10,527 bases of DNA from Candidatus Nealsonbacteria bacterium RIFCSPHIGHO2_02_FULL_43_13 (GCA_001819295.1 MHMD01000030.1:1-10527), one strand, 5' to 3'; positions 1-5,810 are shown, numbered from the stretch's first letter. Notes: generated by a model not told the origin, from the sequence alone. A program made the numbers and translations.

Positions 1-609
1 CCAGAAGATAAAAATAAATACATTCAGATCATCGGCAACAAGATAATTTCTGGCAGTAAAGAGGGTATTATTGTTGACAATTCTGACAATCTGCAGATAA
101 TTGACAACCAAATTATCAATCCCGGCCAAGACAGTGGTACCGGAAATACGCGAAGATCCGGCATTAGCATAGACAACACCAATGGCCGAAACATAACTAT
201 TGCCAACAATCAAATAATAGACGATCAGAACTCTGCCACCATGCAGTATGGTATTTATTACAGCAATACTTCCGGCGGATATATTTCAGAGAATTACATA
301 AAGGGCAGCGTTTTGTCAGGCATTTCTTTAGCTGACGGATTTGCCGGAGTCATAAAAAACAATTATGGTTTTGCGACTGAAAATTTAGGCACAGCTGTCG
401 TGAACAGCGGTTCAACTTATGCGGATGTCGTCCACGGGCTTGCCATGACCCCTTCTTTAAAAAGCATTCAGGTAACTCCAAGCAATAATCTCGGCAATGC
501 TTCAAAATTTTGGATTTCCAATGCGGGGGCAAGCACCTTTAGGATTAATGTCGATGTTGCCCCGGGTTCCCCCGGCGCCAATTTTTCTTGGCTGGCCAAA
601 ATTTATTAA
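1..609 (+). CDS. C-terminal part of a parallel beta-helix surface or tail-fibre-like protein (5' end outside window)
   Basis: The reading frame is open from base 1 to the TAA at 607-609, giving 202 visible residues; the start lies upstream of the window. The first ~115 residues form short degenerate repeats with patterns such as IIGNKIISGS, IIDNQIINPG and ITIANNQIIDD, spaced about 20-25 residues. This is the signature of right-handed parallel beta-helix (pectate-lyase-like, NosD-like) coils, where N-x-I steps stack. The last ~75 residues (from about GTAVVNSGSTY to the end) form a separate beta-rich cap ending in FSWLAKIY. It resembles the C-terminal domains of phage tail spikes and large bacterial surface proteins. 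A cell-surface or secreted adhesin or glycan-binding role is inferred. No catalytic residues can be identified. A perfect terminator follows directly, so this is the last gene of its transcript. Confidence 0.8.
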   Translation, partial: PEDKNKYIQIIGNKIISGSKEGIIVDNSDNLQIIDNQIINPGQDSGTGNTRRSGISIDNTNGRNITIANNQIIDDQNSATMQYGIYYSNTSGGYISENYIKGSVLSGISLADGFAGVIKNNYGFATENLGTAVVNSGSTYADVVHGLAMTPSLKSIQVTPSNNLGNASKFWISNAGASTFRINVDVAPGSPGANFSWLAKIY

Positions 610-613
610 AGAG

Positions 614-640
614 AATACCAGGGCGCGCCCTGGTATTTTA
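614..640 (+). terminator. Rho-independent terminator after the beta-helix gene
   Basis: A perfect 24-nt palindrome (614-637; half-site AATACCAGGGCG) folds into a GC-rich stem with a tiny loop, followed by TTTTA. It begins 4 nt after the stop codon at 609. The upstream AATA pairs with the U tract, so it may work on both strands. Confidence 0.85.
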
Positions 641-641
641 G

Positions 642-839
642 TTGAGCAACATCAAGCCGCAGATTTTTGCCAACGGCGGCGATCGGAAGCCCGGCACGAT
701 ACCGTCCCCGGAAGTGAAAATTTGCCAAAAAATCAGTTGCAAGACGGTTTACAATATCGGCAAAGGTGGTAAAATTCAATCCAGTTCCTGGCTCGCCGAG
801 AATGCGGCGCGCTATTTGAAAAAGAAGAAAGAAAAATAA
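642..839 (+). CDS. small basic hypothetical protein
   Basis: This is a 65-residue open frame. The codon just before it is a stop (TAG 639-641), so translation can begin no earlier than TTG 642; GTG 714 is an alternative that would leave 41 residues. The C-terminal half (TVYNIGKGGKIQSSSWLAEN, then AARYLKKKKEK) looks like a folded segment with a lysine-rich amphipathic tail. The two Cys are at positions 28 and 33. There is no signal peptide or membrane segment. I do not recognise the family. It lies between a terminator and tRNA-Thr with no visible Shine-Dalgarno sequence, so the start and even expression are uncertain. Its codon usage resembles real genes nearby, which is the main reason to keep it. 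Confidence 0.45.
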   Translation: MSNIKPQIFANGGDRKPGTIPSPEVKICQKISCKTVYNIGKGGKIQSSSWLAENAARYLKKKKEK

Positions 840-842
840 TTC

Positions 843-913
843 GCCGATGTAGCTTAGTGGTAAAGCTATGGTTTCGTAAACCATGGATGGCAGTTCGATT
901 CTGCCCATCGGCT
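843..913 (+). tRNA. tRNA-Thr (anticodon CGT)
   Basis: A full cloverleaf can be drawn. The acceptor stem GCCGATG (843-849) pairs with CATCGGC (906-912), with discriminator T913. The D-arm is GCTT/AAGC. The anticodon stem ATGGT/ACCAT is perfect, with loop TTCGTAA, giving anticodon CGT at 875-877, which reads ACG (Thr). The T-arm is GGCAG-TTCGATT-CTGCC. CCA is not encoded (the next bases are CAA), so CCA must be added enzymatically, unlike the tRNA-Gln at 5118. Isotype is from the anticodon only. Confidence 0.95.
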
Positions 914-976
914 CAAAGATAATAAGTTTTAAGTTTAAGGCTCATTCGTCTCGGGGGAGAATCTCTTCTCCGGCTC

Positions 977-1004
977 TTGACTTTTCATCAAAAGAGCGTA
1001 TCAT
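977..1004 (+). promoter_or_regulatory. sigma-70-like promoter for the exonuclease gene
   Basis: TTGACT (977-982) and TATCAT (999-1004) are separated by 16 bp and each differs from consensus at one position. Transcription would start near 1011 and give a leader of about 34 nt ending in the strong ribosome binding site at 1032-1040. The rest of the 914-1044 gap shows only a weak hairpin (GGAGA 956-960 with TCTCC 967-971) without a U tract. Confidence 0.5.
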
Positions 1005-1031
1005 TAGCCCGTTAGTAGGTTAACAAAATAT

Positions 1032-1047
1032 AAGGAGGTGTAAGTTG
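1032..1047 (+). promoter_or_regulatory. strong Shine-Dalgarno that fixes a TTG start
   Basis: AAGGAGGTG (1032-1040) is a near-complete anti-SD complement. The AGGAGG core ends 6 nt before TTG 1045. This spacing selects TTG as the start of the exonuclease. Most genes in the window lack such a site; only glgC and the radical SAM gene have comparable ones. Confidence 0.8.
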
Positions 1048-1629
1048 TTAAACTTACCAGAAAGGTTTGTGTTGTTTGACCTAGAGTGTACGAGCTGGGA
1101 AGGGGCTGCGGCGAGAAATTGGTCCGGACCCGGCGAGCATCGCGAACTTGTGCAAATAGCCGCAGCCCTGGTTGAGACGAAGGGCTTCAGCGCATCAGCA
1201 ACCTTCCGAGCTCTAGTTAAACCCAGGATTAATTCGAGGCTTTCCGATTACTTCATCGATCTCACCCATATTACCCAAGCCAGGTTGGATGAACAGGGCT
1301 TCGATTTTGCGGATGTTCTTTCTGATTTTAATGCATGGTATGAAAAACATGAGCTGTATTGTTTCGATAGTCGGGTAGACGGTTCGCGGTTGTTTGATCG
1401 CGACGTGCTGGTAGAAAACTGTGAGTTATATGGTTTGCCATTTCCATTCGAGATGGAGCGGTTCCACAACGTTAACGAGATTTTCGCCAAGCACGGTTAC
1501 GTGGTGAGGCAAAGCGGAGCGTCGCCGGAAGTATTTGGCATCAAGATTCCGGCTCGTCCCCACGACGCGCTAAACGACGTCAGCGGCATTCTTATTTCGT
1601 TAAGAGCGTTGAGCGAACGGCTCAAGTAG
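1045..1629 (+). CDS. DEDDh-family 3'-5' exonuclease (DnaQ/RNase T-like)
   Basis: This is a 194-residue single-domain nuclease. Exo I is FDLECT with acidic residues D12 and E14. A conserved segment GPGEHRELVQIAA (28-40) follows, then LTHITQARLD (73-82), the Exo II region with a likely metal ligand at D118, and Exo III HDALNDV with H173 and D178 (H-x4-D). These four acids plus His define the two-metal DEDDh fold used by DNA polymerase epsilon-like, RNase T-like and KapD/ERI-1-like enzymes. Whether it trims DNA or RNA cannot be told from the sequence. It is monocistronic, with its own promoter, strong SD with a TTG start, and terminator, separate from prfB. Its codons look richer in G and C (CGCGAC, GACGCG, AACGAC) than those of neighbours, consistent with acquisition from another lineage; this is an impression, not a calculation. 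Confidence 0.85.
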   Translation: MLNLPERFVLFDLECTSWEGAAARNWSGPGEHRELVQIAAALVETKGFSASATFRALVKPRINSRLSDYFIDLTHITQARLDEQGFDFADVLSDFNAWYEKHELYCFDSRVDGSRLFDRDVLVENCELYGLPFPFEMERFHNVNEIFAKHGYVVRQSGASPEVFGIKIPARPHDALNDVSGILISLRALSERLK

Positions 1630-1640
1630 TAACCCGCAAT

Positions 1641-1674
1641 AAAGAGAGGAGAAAATCTCCTCTCTTTCTTTTTT
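1641..1674 (+). terminator. Rho-independent terminator after the exonuclease
   Basis: The 12-bp perfect stem AAAGAGAGGAGA (1641-1652) pairs with TCTCCTCTCTTT (1656-1667) across an AAA loop and is followed by CTTTTTT. It lies 11 nt after the stop codon and separates the exonuclease from the prfB operon. Confidence 0.9.
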
Positions 1675-1681
1675 AGTAAAA

Positions 1682-1690
1682 TATGATAAT
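1682..1690 (+). promoter_or_regulatory. possible -10 element of the prfB-ftsE-ftsX operon
   Basis: The stretch TATGATAAT contains two overlapping -10-like hexamers (TATGAT 1682-1687, GATAAT 1685-1690). No good -35 is visible, because the terminator occupies that position. Transcription would start near 1695-1698, leaving a leader of only about 5-8 nt before ATG 1703 and no room for a Shine-Dalgarno site. Confidence 0.4.
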
Positions 1691-1702
1691 ATCAATAAAG
1701 AA

Positions 1703-2717
1703 ATGAGTAATATTCCCGAAAAAAGAGAAGTTTTACAAGATAAAATCCGCGAGCTCGCGGACCGTCTTTGACGTCGCTGGTAAGAAGAAAAAAGTTGAAG
1801 AATTGACTCAAGCCATCCAAAAACCTGATTTTTGGCAGCATCAAAAAGAGGCTGTCAGAGTTACCCAAGAGTTGAGTGATTTACAGCAAGAGCTTTCCAA
1901 TTTTGAAAATGTCAAAACGGAAGAAGACCTGAAAAAAATGGAGTTCCGAGTTTTCCTTTCAGGCAAATACGATAAAGGCACAGCTTTACTTTCCATTATG
2001 TCGGGAGCAGGCGGGCAGGATGCCCAGGATTGGGCAACCATACTGTTGCGCATGTACCAAAGGTATGCTGACAGGCAGGGCTTCAAGACAAAGATTTTAG
2101 ATCAATCTTTCGGGGAAGGCGTGGTTGAGGGGAGATCCGGTATCAAATCCGTCACCTTGGAAATCGCAGGCAAGTACGCCTACGGTTATTTAAAAAAAGA
2201 ATCAGGAGTCCACAGACTCGTCAGGATTTCGCCGTTTTCAGCTCAATCACTGCGCCACACTTCCTTCGCCTTAGTTGAAGTTTTGCCCGAGATTTCTTTA
2301 ACCGAAGGAGAGAGTATGGAAGTTAAACCCGAACAATTATCAGTTGAAGTTTGCAAGGCTTCGGGGCCGGGCGGACAAAACGTTAATAAAAGAATGACGG
2401 CTGTGAAAATCACTCATTTGCCGACGAAAATTACGGTGGCTTCGCAAACCGAAAGGTCTTTGGCTCAAAATAAGGAGAGCGCCCTGAAAATACTTTATGC
2501 CAAACTTTATCAATTAAAAGAAAATCAAAGATCAAAAGAGCTAGCTCGCATCAAAGGCAAGGCTGTCGCTATCGAATGGGGTTCTCAAATCAGGTCCTAT
2601 GTTCTGCACCCGTATCAATTAATTAAAGACGTCCGAACAGACGTGGAAACATCGGATACGGGCGGGGTACTCGACGGAAAATTAGATGTTTTCATCGATG
2701 CTGAAATAAGAACATAA
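1703..2717 (+). CDS. prfB: peptide chain release factor 2, expressed by programmed +1 frameshift
   Basis: RF2 recognises UGA and UAA and triggers peptide release. The gene is in two frames. ATG 1703 opens 22 codons ending CTT (1766-1768), followed by in-frame TGA (1769-1771). Skipping one base joins GAC (1770-1772) and the long frame ending in TAA 2717, making 337 residues. The joined sequence around the shift (DRL-DVAGKKKKVEEL) matches the RF2 N-terminal helix expected there. The codon-recognition tripeptide SPF is at about 176-178 and the catalytic GGQ is at about 223-225 in SGPGGQNVNK. The domain 2 segment GAGGQDAQDWATILLRMYQRY is typical of class I factors. The protein is somewhat shorter than E. 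coli RF2 (365). It leads the operon, and ftsE starts 3 nt after its stop. Annotating only from TTG 1803 would lose the N-terminus and the regulation. Confidence 0.93.
1747..1772 (+). promoter_or_regulatory. RF2 autoregulatory +1 frameshift site with upstream palindrome
   Basis: CTT TGA C (1766-1772) is the canonical RF2 slippery site: slow termination when RF2 is scarce lets peptidyl-tRNA-Leu slip by +1. In E. coli an SD-like AGGGGG ends 3 nt before CTT. Here that place reads GCGGAC, a poor SD. Instead a perfect 14-nt palindrome CCGCGAGCTCGCGG (1747-1760) ends 5 nt before CTT and could form a CCGCG/CGCGG hairpin with an AGCT loop. The slippery site is certain from sequence. A stimulating role for the hairpin is inference. 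Confidence 0.85.
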
Positions 2718-2720
2718 ATC

Positions 2721-3410
2721 ATGATTAGTTTTCGTAACATCACCAAGGTTTATCAGGCGGGTGCAAAGCCCATCGTGGCTTTAAGCAATGTTTGTTTTGA
2801 TATTCAACCCCAAGAGTTTGTTTCGATTGTTGGCCGATCCGGCGCGGGCAAGACCACTTTATTGAAATTATTTCTGGCTGAAGAAAAGCCGACTGCCGGC
2901 AGTATCTTTTTCGAAAAAAAGGACGTTCATCAAATTAAGTCGCACCTTTTGCCGAATTTTCGTCGGGACATCGGCGTGGTGTTCCAAGACTATAAACTTT
3001 TACCTTCAAAAACAACTTACGAGAATATCGCTTACGTTTTGGAAGTCATGGGAGCGTCTGATGTTGATATTAAAAATGATGTGGCCAGAGTTTTAGAATT
3101 AGTAGGGTTAAGCAACCGAGCCCAAAACTTCCCTGAAGAGCTTTCGGGCGGAGAGCGTCAGCGGGCAGCGATTGCCCGGGCCCTGGTCCATCAACCCAAA
3201 GTGATTTTAGCCGATGAGCCGACCGGGAACCTGGATCCTTATTGCACTAAAGACATCATCAGATTATTGACTAAAATTAACGAAATGGGCACGACCGTCA
3301 TTTTGGCGACCCACGATCAATATATCATTAATTCACTCGTAAGAAGGGTGATTACCCTGGAAGAAGGTAAGGTTATCCGCGATGAAGAAAGGGGGAGGTT
3401 TACGCTTTAA
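2721..3410 (+). CDS. ftsE: cell-division ABC transporter ATP-binding protein FtsE
   Basis: This 229-residue ABC ATPase pairs with FtsX at the septal membrane and drives activation of peptidoglycan hydrolases during division. All nucleotide-binding motifs are visible: Walker A GRSGAGKTT (38-46), Q-loop Q89 in VVFQDYKLLP, signature LSGGERQR (141-148), Walker B VILADEPTGNLD (161-172) and switch histidine H198 in ATHD. The length matches the family. The YKLLP sequence after the Q-loop is typical of FtsE rather than of other ABC ATPases. It begins 3 nt after the prfB stop and is followed 26 nt later by ftsX, so it is co-transcribed and probably translationally linked to prfB. No Shine-Dalgarno site is seen. 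LolD-like exporters share the fold, but the ftsX neighbour settles the assignment. Confidence 0.95.
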   Translation: MISFRNITKVYQAGAKPIVALSNVCFDIQPQEFVSIVGRSGAGKTTLLKLFLAEEKPTAGSIFFEKKDVHQIKSHLLPNFRRDIGVVFQDYKLLPSKTTYENIAYVLEVMGASDVDIKNDVARVLELVGLSNRAQNFPEELSGGERQRAAIARALVHQPKVILADEPTGNLDPYCTKDIIRLLTKINEMGTTVILATHDQYIINSLVRRVITLEEGKVIRDEERGRFTL

Positions 3411-3436
3411 TTTTTCAATTATCAACTTTTCAATTT

Positions 3437-4345
3437 ATGAGTGCTTCATTAAAACGCATTATTAAATCAGGGTGGCTGGGCTTCAGAAGAAACAGCGGCT
3501 TGTCGCTAGCCACGGTTTTCATCATGGTGATGGCTATTTCTTTGGTAACTTCGCTTTTCTTGCTGCAAAAAACCTCCAATTACTTAGTGAGTTCTTTGTC
3601 AGAGAAGGTTGATATGGCCGTTTATTTTGGCGAAGAACCTACTACCGATGAAATTGATATTATCCAAAAGGAACTCAAGGGGCTTCCCGAAATTAAATCA
3701 TTGCAGTATATTTCCAAAGAAGAGGCTTTGGCTAAATTCATTGCTCGGCACCAGGGAGAACAGGTGATTATGGAGTCTTTGCAAGAAGTCGGCGGCAATC
3801 CTTTGCTGGCTTCTTTGAACATCAAGGCTTTTGAAGCAACGCAGTATGCTAACATTTCGTCTTTTTTGGATTCAGCTTCTTTCAAAAATTTAATCTCTAA
3901 AGTTGACTATAGCGAGAAAAAGCCGGCTATTGATAAAATGTTTTCTTTAACTTCGACTATCAGCAATACGGGTATTGTTTTAAGCATTATTTTGGCGGTG
4001 GTGGCGATACTGATCGCTTTCAACACGGTCAGAATCGCGATTTACAATTCCCGAGACGAGATTGAAACTATGAGGCTCGTGGGAGCGTCGAACTGGTTCA
4101 TCCGCGGGCCTTTCTTGGTTCAGGGCATGATCGGAGGGTTGCTGGCAGTTTTGATCACTTTTTTTGCCTTCGGCATAGCCCTTTGGTTTTTAAGTCCGAA
4201 AATCGATCTGGTTATTCCGGGACTTCACCTCTCTTCCTACTTTTTCGGCAGTTTCTTTATGGTGATTGTTTTACAGTTAGCAGCTGGATTAGGGCTAGGC
4301 GCTTGCGCCAGCTGGCTCGCTATCCGAAAGTATCTAAAAGTTTAG
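3437..4345 (+). CDS. ftsX: cell-division protein FtsX (ABC permease)
   Basis: This 302-residue integral membrane partner of FtsE transmits ATP hydrolysis to extracytoplasmic hydrolases. The four-helix FtsX plan is clear: TM1 about 22-43 (LATVFIMVMAISLVTSLFLL), an outer loop of about 130 residues (44-175) that would be the hydrolase or adaptor contact domain, then TM2 about 178-201, TM3 about 225-251 and TM4 about 268-296. Between TM2 and TM3 the cytoplasmic stretch RDEIETMRLVGAS (206-218) is the conserved FtsX coupling segment that contacts FtsE. The start ATG follows an AT-rich 26-nt gap without an SD. TAG 4343-4345 ends the operon, and the next bases already belong to a tRNA-like fragment at 4351. 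No terminator is visible after it. Confidence 0.94.
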   Translation: MSASLKRIIKSGWLGFRRNSGLSLATVFIMVMAISLVTSLFLLQKTSNYLVSSLSEKVDMAVYFGEEPTTDEIDIIQKELKGLPEIKSLQYISKEEALAKFIARHQGEQVIMESLQEVGGNPLLASLNIKAFEATQYANISSFLDSASFKNLISKVDYSEKKPAIDKMFSLTSTISNTGIVLSIILAVVAILIAFNTVRIAIYNSRDEIETMRLVGASNWFIRGPFLVQGMIGGLLAVLITFFAFGIALWFLSPKIDLVIPGLHLSSYFFGSFFMVIVLQLAAGLGLGACASWLAIRKYLKV

Positions 4346-4350
4346 AATAT

Positions 4351-4373
4351 GCCGATTTGGCTTAATGGTAGGA
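4351..4373 (+). pseudogene. 5' tRNA fragment (acceptor and D-arm only)
   Basis: The sequence reads like the first 22 or so nucleotides of a tRNA: acceptor GCCGATT, T8, D-stem GCTT and D-loop AATGGTAG. Downstream bases turn into GAAAAATTG and do not give a closing D-stem, anticodon arm or T-arm. The last ten bases AATGGTAGGA are identical to those of the intact tRNA-Gln at 5131-5140, and both are preceded by AATAT-like bases. No 3' half with AATCGGC follows. It is best read as a tRNA remnant left at the edge of the homing-endonuclease insertion. Confidence 0.6.
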
Positions 4374-4388
4374 AAAATTGATTGTACG

Positions 4389-4397
4389 TGTTATAAT
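4389..4397 (+). promoter_or_regulatory. extended -10 promoter giving a leaderless HEG transcript
   Basis: TGT-TATAAT (4389-4397) is a consensus extended -10. The ATG at 4404 lies 7 nt after the hexamer, which is where transcription should start, so the mRNA would be leaderless or nearly so. No Shine-Dalgarno precedes the ATG. Confidence 0.6.
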
Positions 4398-4403
4398 TGA
4401 ACA

Positions 4404-5114
4404 ATGGAGAAAAAACAGAAATCATGGAATAGAGGATTTACGAAAGAAACCCACCCCAGTATTCTTAAAATGTCAGAAACCTTTAAAAGGAAAAAGTTGG
4501 ACAACTTTAGAGAATGGCGCGATAAGATGAAAAGATTAGGAAAGATAAGATCAAGTTATCCCGAATTCAAAAAAAGTGGAGATTTGGCCGAATTTATCGG
4601 GGTGATATTGGGAGATGGCCACATAGAATCTTTTCTCAGGACCGAGGGCCTGACAATCGCCTGCAACTCTAGAAATAAAGGCTTTATTAGAAGATATAAA
4701 AATTTGATGCAGGGTTTTTTTGAGAAAAATCCGTACGAAGCAAAAACTGGTCCAAATAAGGGTTGTACTAGGATAAGAATATATCAAAAAAATATAAGTA
4801 AAAGATTGGGTATTCCTCTGGGTAGTCGCAAGAATATAAATTTCAAAACACCCCGGTGGATAATAAAAAATAAAGAATATCTTAAAAGATATCTTAGGGG
4901 GCTATACGAAGCAGAAGGAAGTTTCTGTGTTCACAAACCGACATGTACTTATAAATTTCTTTTTAAGAATTCGAACGACTCCTTATTAAAGAATGTATAC
5001 GACGGGGTGATAACCTTGGGATTCCATCCACATAAAAGCAAATACCAGATTCAAGTTTCAAGAAAGCAAGAGGTTTACAAAATTAAAGAATTAATTCAAT
5101 TTAGAAAGTATTAA
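4404..5114 (+). CDS. free-standing LAGLIDADG homing endonuclease
   Basis: This 236-residue protein has two LAGLIDADG helices and so probably works as a monomer. Motif 1 is LAEFIGVILGDG (61-72) with catalytic D71; motif 2 is LRGLYEAEG (164-172) with catalytic E171. The basic N-terminal 55 residues (WNRGFTKETHPSI onwards) resemble a NUMOD-like DNA-contact region. Such enzymes cut a specific target and spread by repair. No intron core or intein splice motifs surround it: only 30 nt separate it from the tRNA fragment upstream and 3 nt from tRNA-Gln downstream. It is therefore a stand-alone HEG, bracketed by tRNA sequence that may be its target. From memory, close relatives are common in Patescibacteria. 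Both acidic catalytic residues are present, so it is predicted to be active. Confidence 0.9.
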   Translation: MEKKQKSWNRGFTKETHPSILKMSETFKRKKLDNFREWRDKMKRLGKIRSSYPEFKKSGDLAEFIGVILGDGHIESFLRTEGLTIACNSRNKGFIRRYKNLMQGFFEKNPYEAKTGPNKGCTRIRIYQKNISKRLGIPLGSRKNINFKTPRWIIKNKEYLKRYLRGLYEAEGSFCVHKPTCTYKFLFKNSNDSLLKNVYDGVITLGFHPHKSKYQIQVSRKQEVYKIKELIQFRKY

Positions 5115-5117
5115 TAT

Positions 5118-5191
5118 TGCGGGATCGTCTAATGGTAGGACACATTCCTCTGAAGAATGATATCTTGGTTCGAATCCAAGTCCCGCAGCCA
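5118..5191 (+). tRNA. tRNA-Gln (anticodon CTG), CCA encoded
   Basis: A complete cloverleaf is present. The acceptor TGCGGGA (5118-5124) pairs with TCCCGCA (5181-5187), with discriminator G5188 and encoded CCA 5189-5191. The D-arm is GTCT/GGAC with loop AATGGTA. The anticodon stem CATTC/GAATG is perfect, with loop CTCTGAA, so the anticodon is CTG (5150-5152), reading CAG. The variable loop is 4 nt. The T-arm is CTTGG-TTCGAAT-CCAAG. It starts 3 nt after the HEG stop codon. The first pair T-A is typical of bacterial tRNA-Gln. Confidence 0.95.
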
Positions 5192-5234
5192 ACACATTAC
5201 ACGCCGAGTGACTGAGTCGCATAAAAGTAATTAT

Positions 5235-5735
5235 ATGAAATCTTGGATATCTCCAAAAACGAAGAAAGGATTAAAAAGTAAAATTCATGGAAGAGGTATT
5301 TTTGCCATAGCTCTAATTAAAAAAGGTGAAGTTGTTGCGATTAAAAAAGGTCATTTGCTTACAGGTGCCCAGATAAAAAAGCTTGGCACGCGGCATCATT
5401 ACGATCTTAAAATAGGCGACGATCTTTATATTGGTCCCAATTGTAAGGACGAGTTTGAGGATTCAATGGTTTTTATAAATCATTCTTGCAGTCCGAATGC
5501 TGGATTTAAGGGGCAACAAGCTACCTTTATTGCGATAAAAGACATTAAGAAAGGAGAAGAAATAGTTCTCGATTATGCGATGTTTGATGACGACGAAAAA
5601 AATATCATGAAGTGTAACTGTGGATTCTCAAATTGTCGAAAAATAATCACTGGAAAAGATTGGAAGAACCCAAAACTCCAGAAAAAGTATAAAGGATGTT
5701 TTTCGCCATTTATACAAAAAAAGATTAATAAATAG
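5235..5735 (+). CDS. SET-domain protein lysine N-methyltransferase
   Basis: This 166-residue, single-domain protein has every SET landmark in order: GLKSKIHGRGIFA (12-24), the N-terminal SAM-binding strand; NHSCSPNA (82-89), the pseudoknot core; EEIVLDYA (108-115), with the catalytic-type Y114; and a post-SET zinc motif C127-x-C129-x4-C134. A basic tail (DWKNPKLQKKYKG, FSPFIQKK) follows. It is expected to transfer methyl groups from SAM to a protein lysine; the substrate is unknown. The frame remains open upstream to 5157, but that part lies in tRNA-Gln, so ATG 5235 is chosen. No SD is seen; the AT-rich bases just upstream could be a -10 of a leaderless transcript. It is followed by a terminator near 5831. 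SET proteins are scattered in bacteria, so lateral acquisition is plausible. Confidence 0.9.
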   Translation: MKSWISPKTKKGLKSKIHGRGIFAIALIKKGEVVAIKKGHLLTGAQIKKLGTRHHYDLKIGDDLYIGPNCKDEFEDSMVFINHSCSPNAGFKGQQATFIAIKDIKKGEEIVLDYAMFDDDEKNIMKCNCGFSNCRKIITGKDWKNPKLQKKYKGCFSPFIQKKINK

Positions 5736-5742
5736 CCCCGAC

Positions 5743-5763
5743 TGAGACACGTCAATGAGACAC
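5743..5763. repeat. tandem TGAGACAC pair, possible insertion-sequence end
   Basis: TGAGACAC occurs at 5743-5750 and again at 5756-5763, in phase with a 13-bp period. On the minus strand this begins TGTCTCATTGACG, which resembles repeated terminal motifs of some transposable elements. No transposase or second end is present in the window, so at most it is a remnant. Confidence 0.3.
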
Positions 5764-5773
5764 CCCCAAAAGT

Positions 5774-5810
5774 CCCAGTTTTCCCCTTAAAACCGGGGTT
5801 CACAACTGGG
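5774..5810. other. nested inverted repeat between the SET gene and glgC
   Basis: CCCAGTT (5774-5780) pairs with AACTGGG (5804-5810), and inside it CCCC (5783-5786) pairs with GGGG (5795-5798). The result is a two-tier hairpin with an 8-nt loop. No U tract follows, so it is not a standard terminator. It may be part of the adjacent mobile-element remnant or a structured RNA end. Confidence 0.5.

Noticed and set aside
606-908. 100-codon minus-strand open frame starting MGRIELPS
   Set aside because: It is the antisense of tRNA-Thr and of the small plus-strand gene; MGRIELPS-type starts are a common artefact of reading tRNA genes backwards.
1769-1771. Sequencing error or pseudogene splitting prfB
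   Set aside because: The break is exactly CTT TGA C at the position expected for RF2 programmed frameshifting, and everything downstream is intact.
4404-5114. Intein
   Set aside because: There is no host protein sequence on either side and no splice-junction motifs; the gene has its own promoter and start codon.
4351-5191. Group I intron interrupting a tRNA, with the HEG as its intronic ORF
   Set aside because: Only 30 nt and 3 nt flank the HEG, leaving no room for an intron core, and the two tRNA parts would have a mispaired acceptor stem.
5157-5234. N-terminal extension of the SET protein
   Set aside because: The open frame continues upstream only because it reads through tRNA-Gln; ATG 5235 is the first start outside the tRNA.
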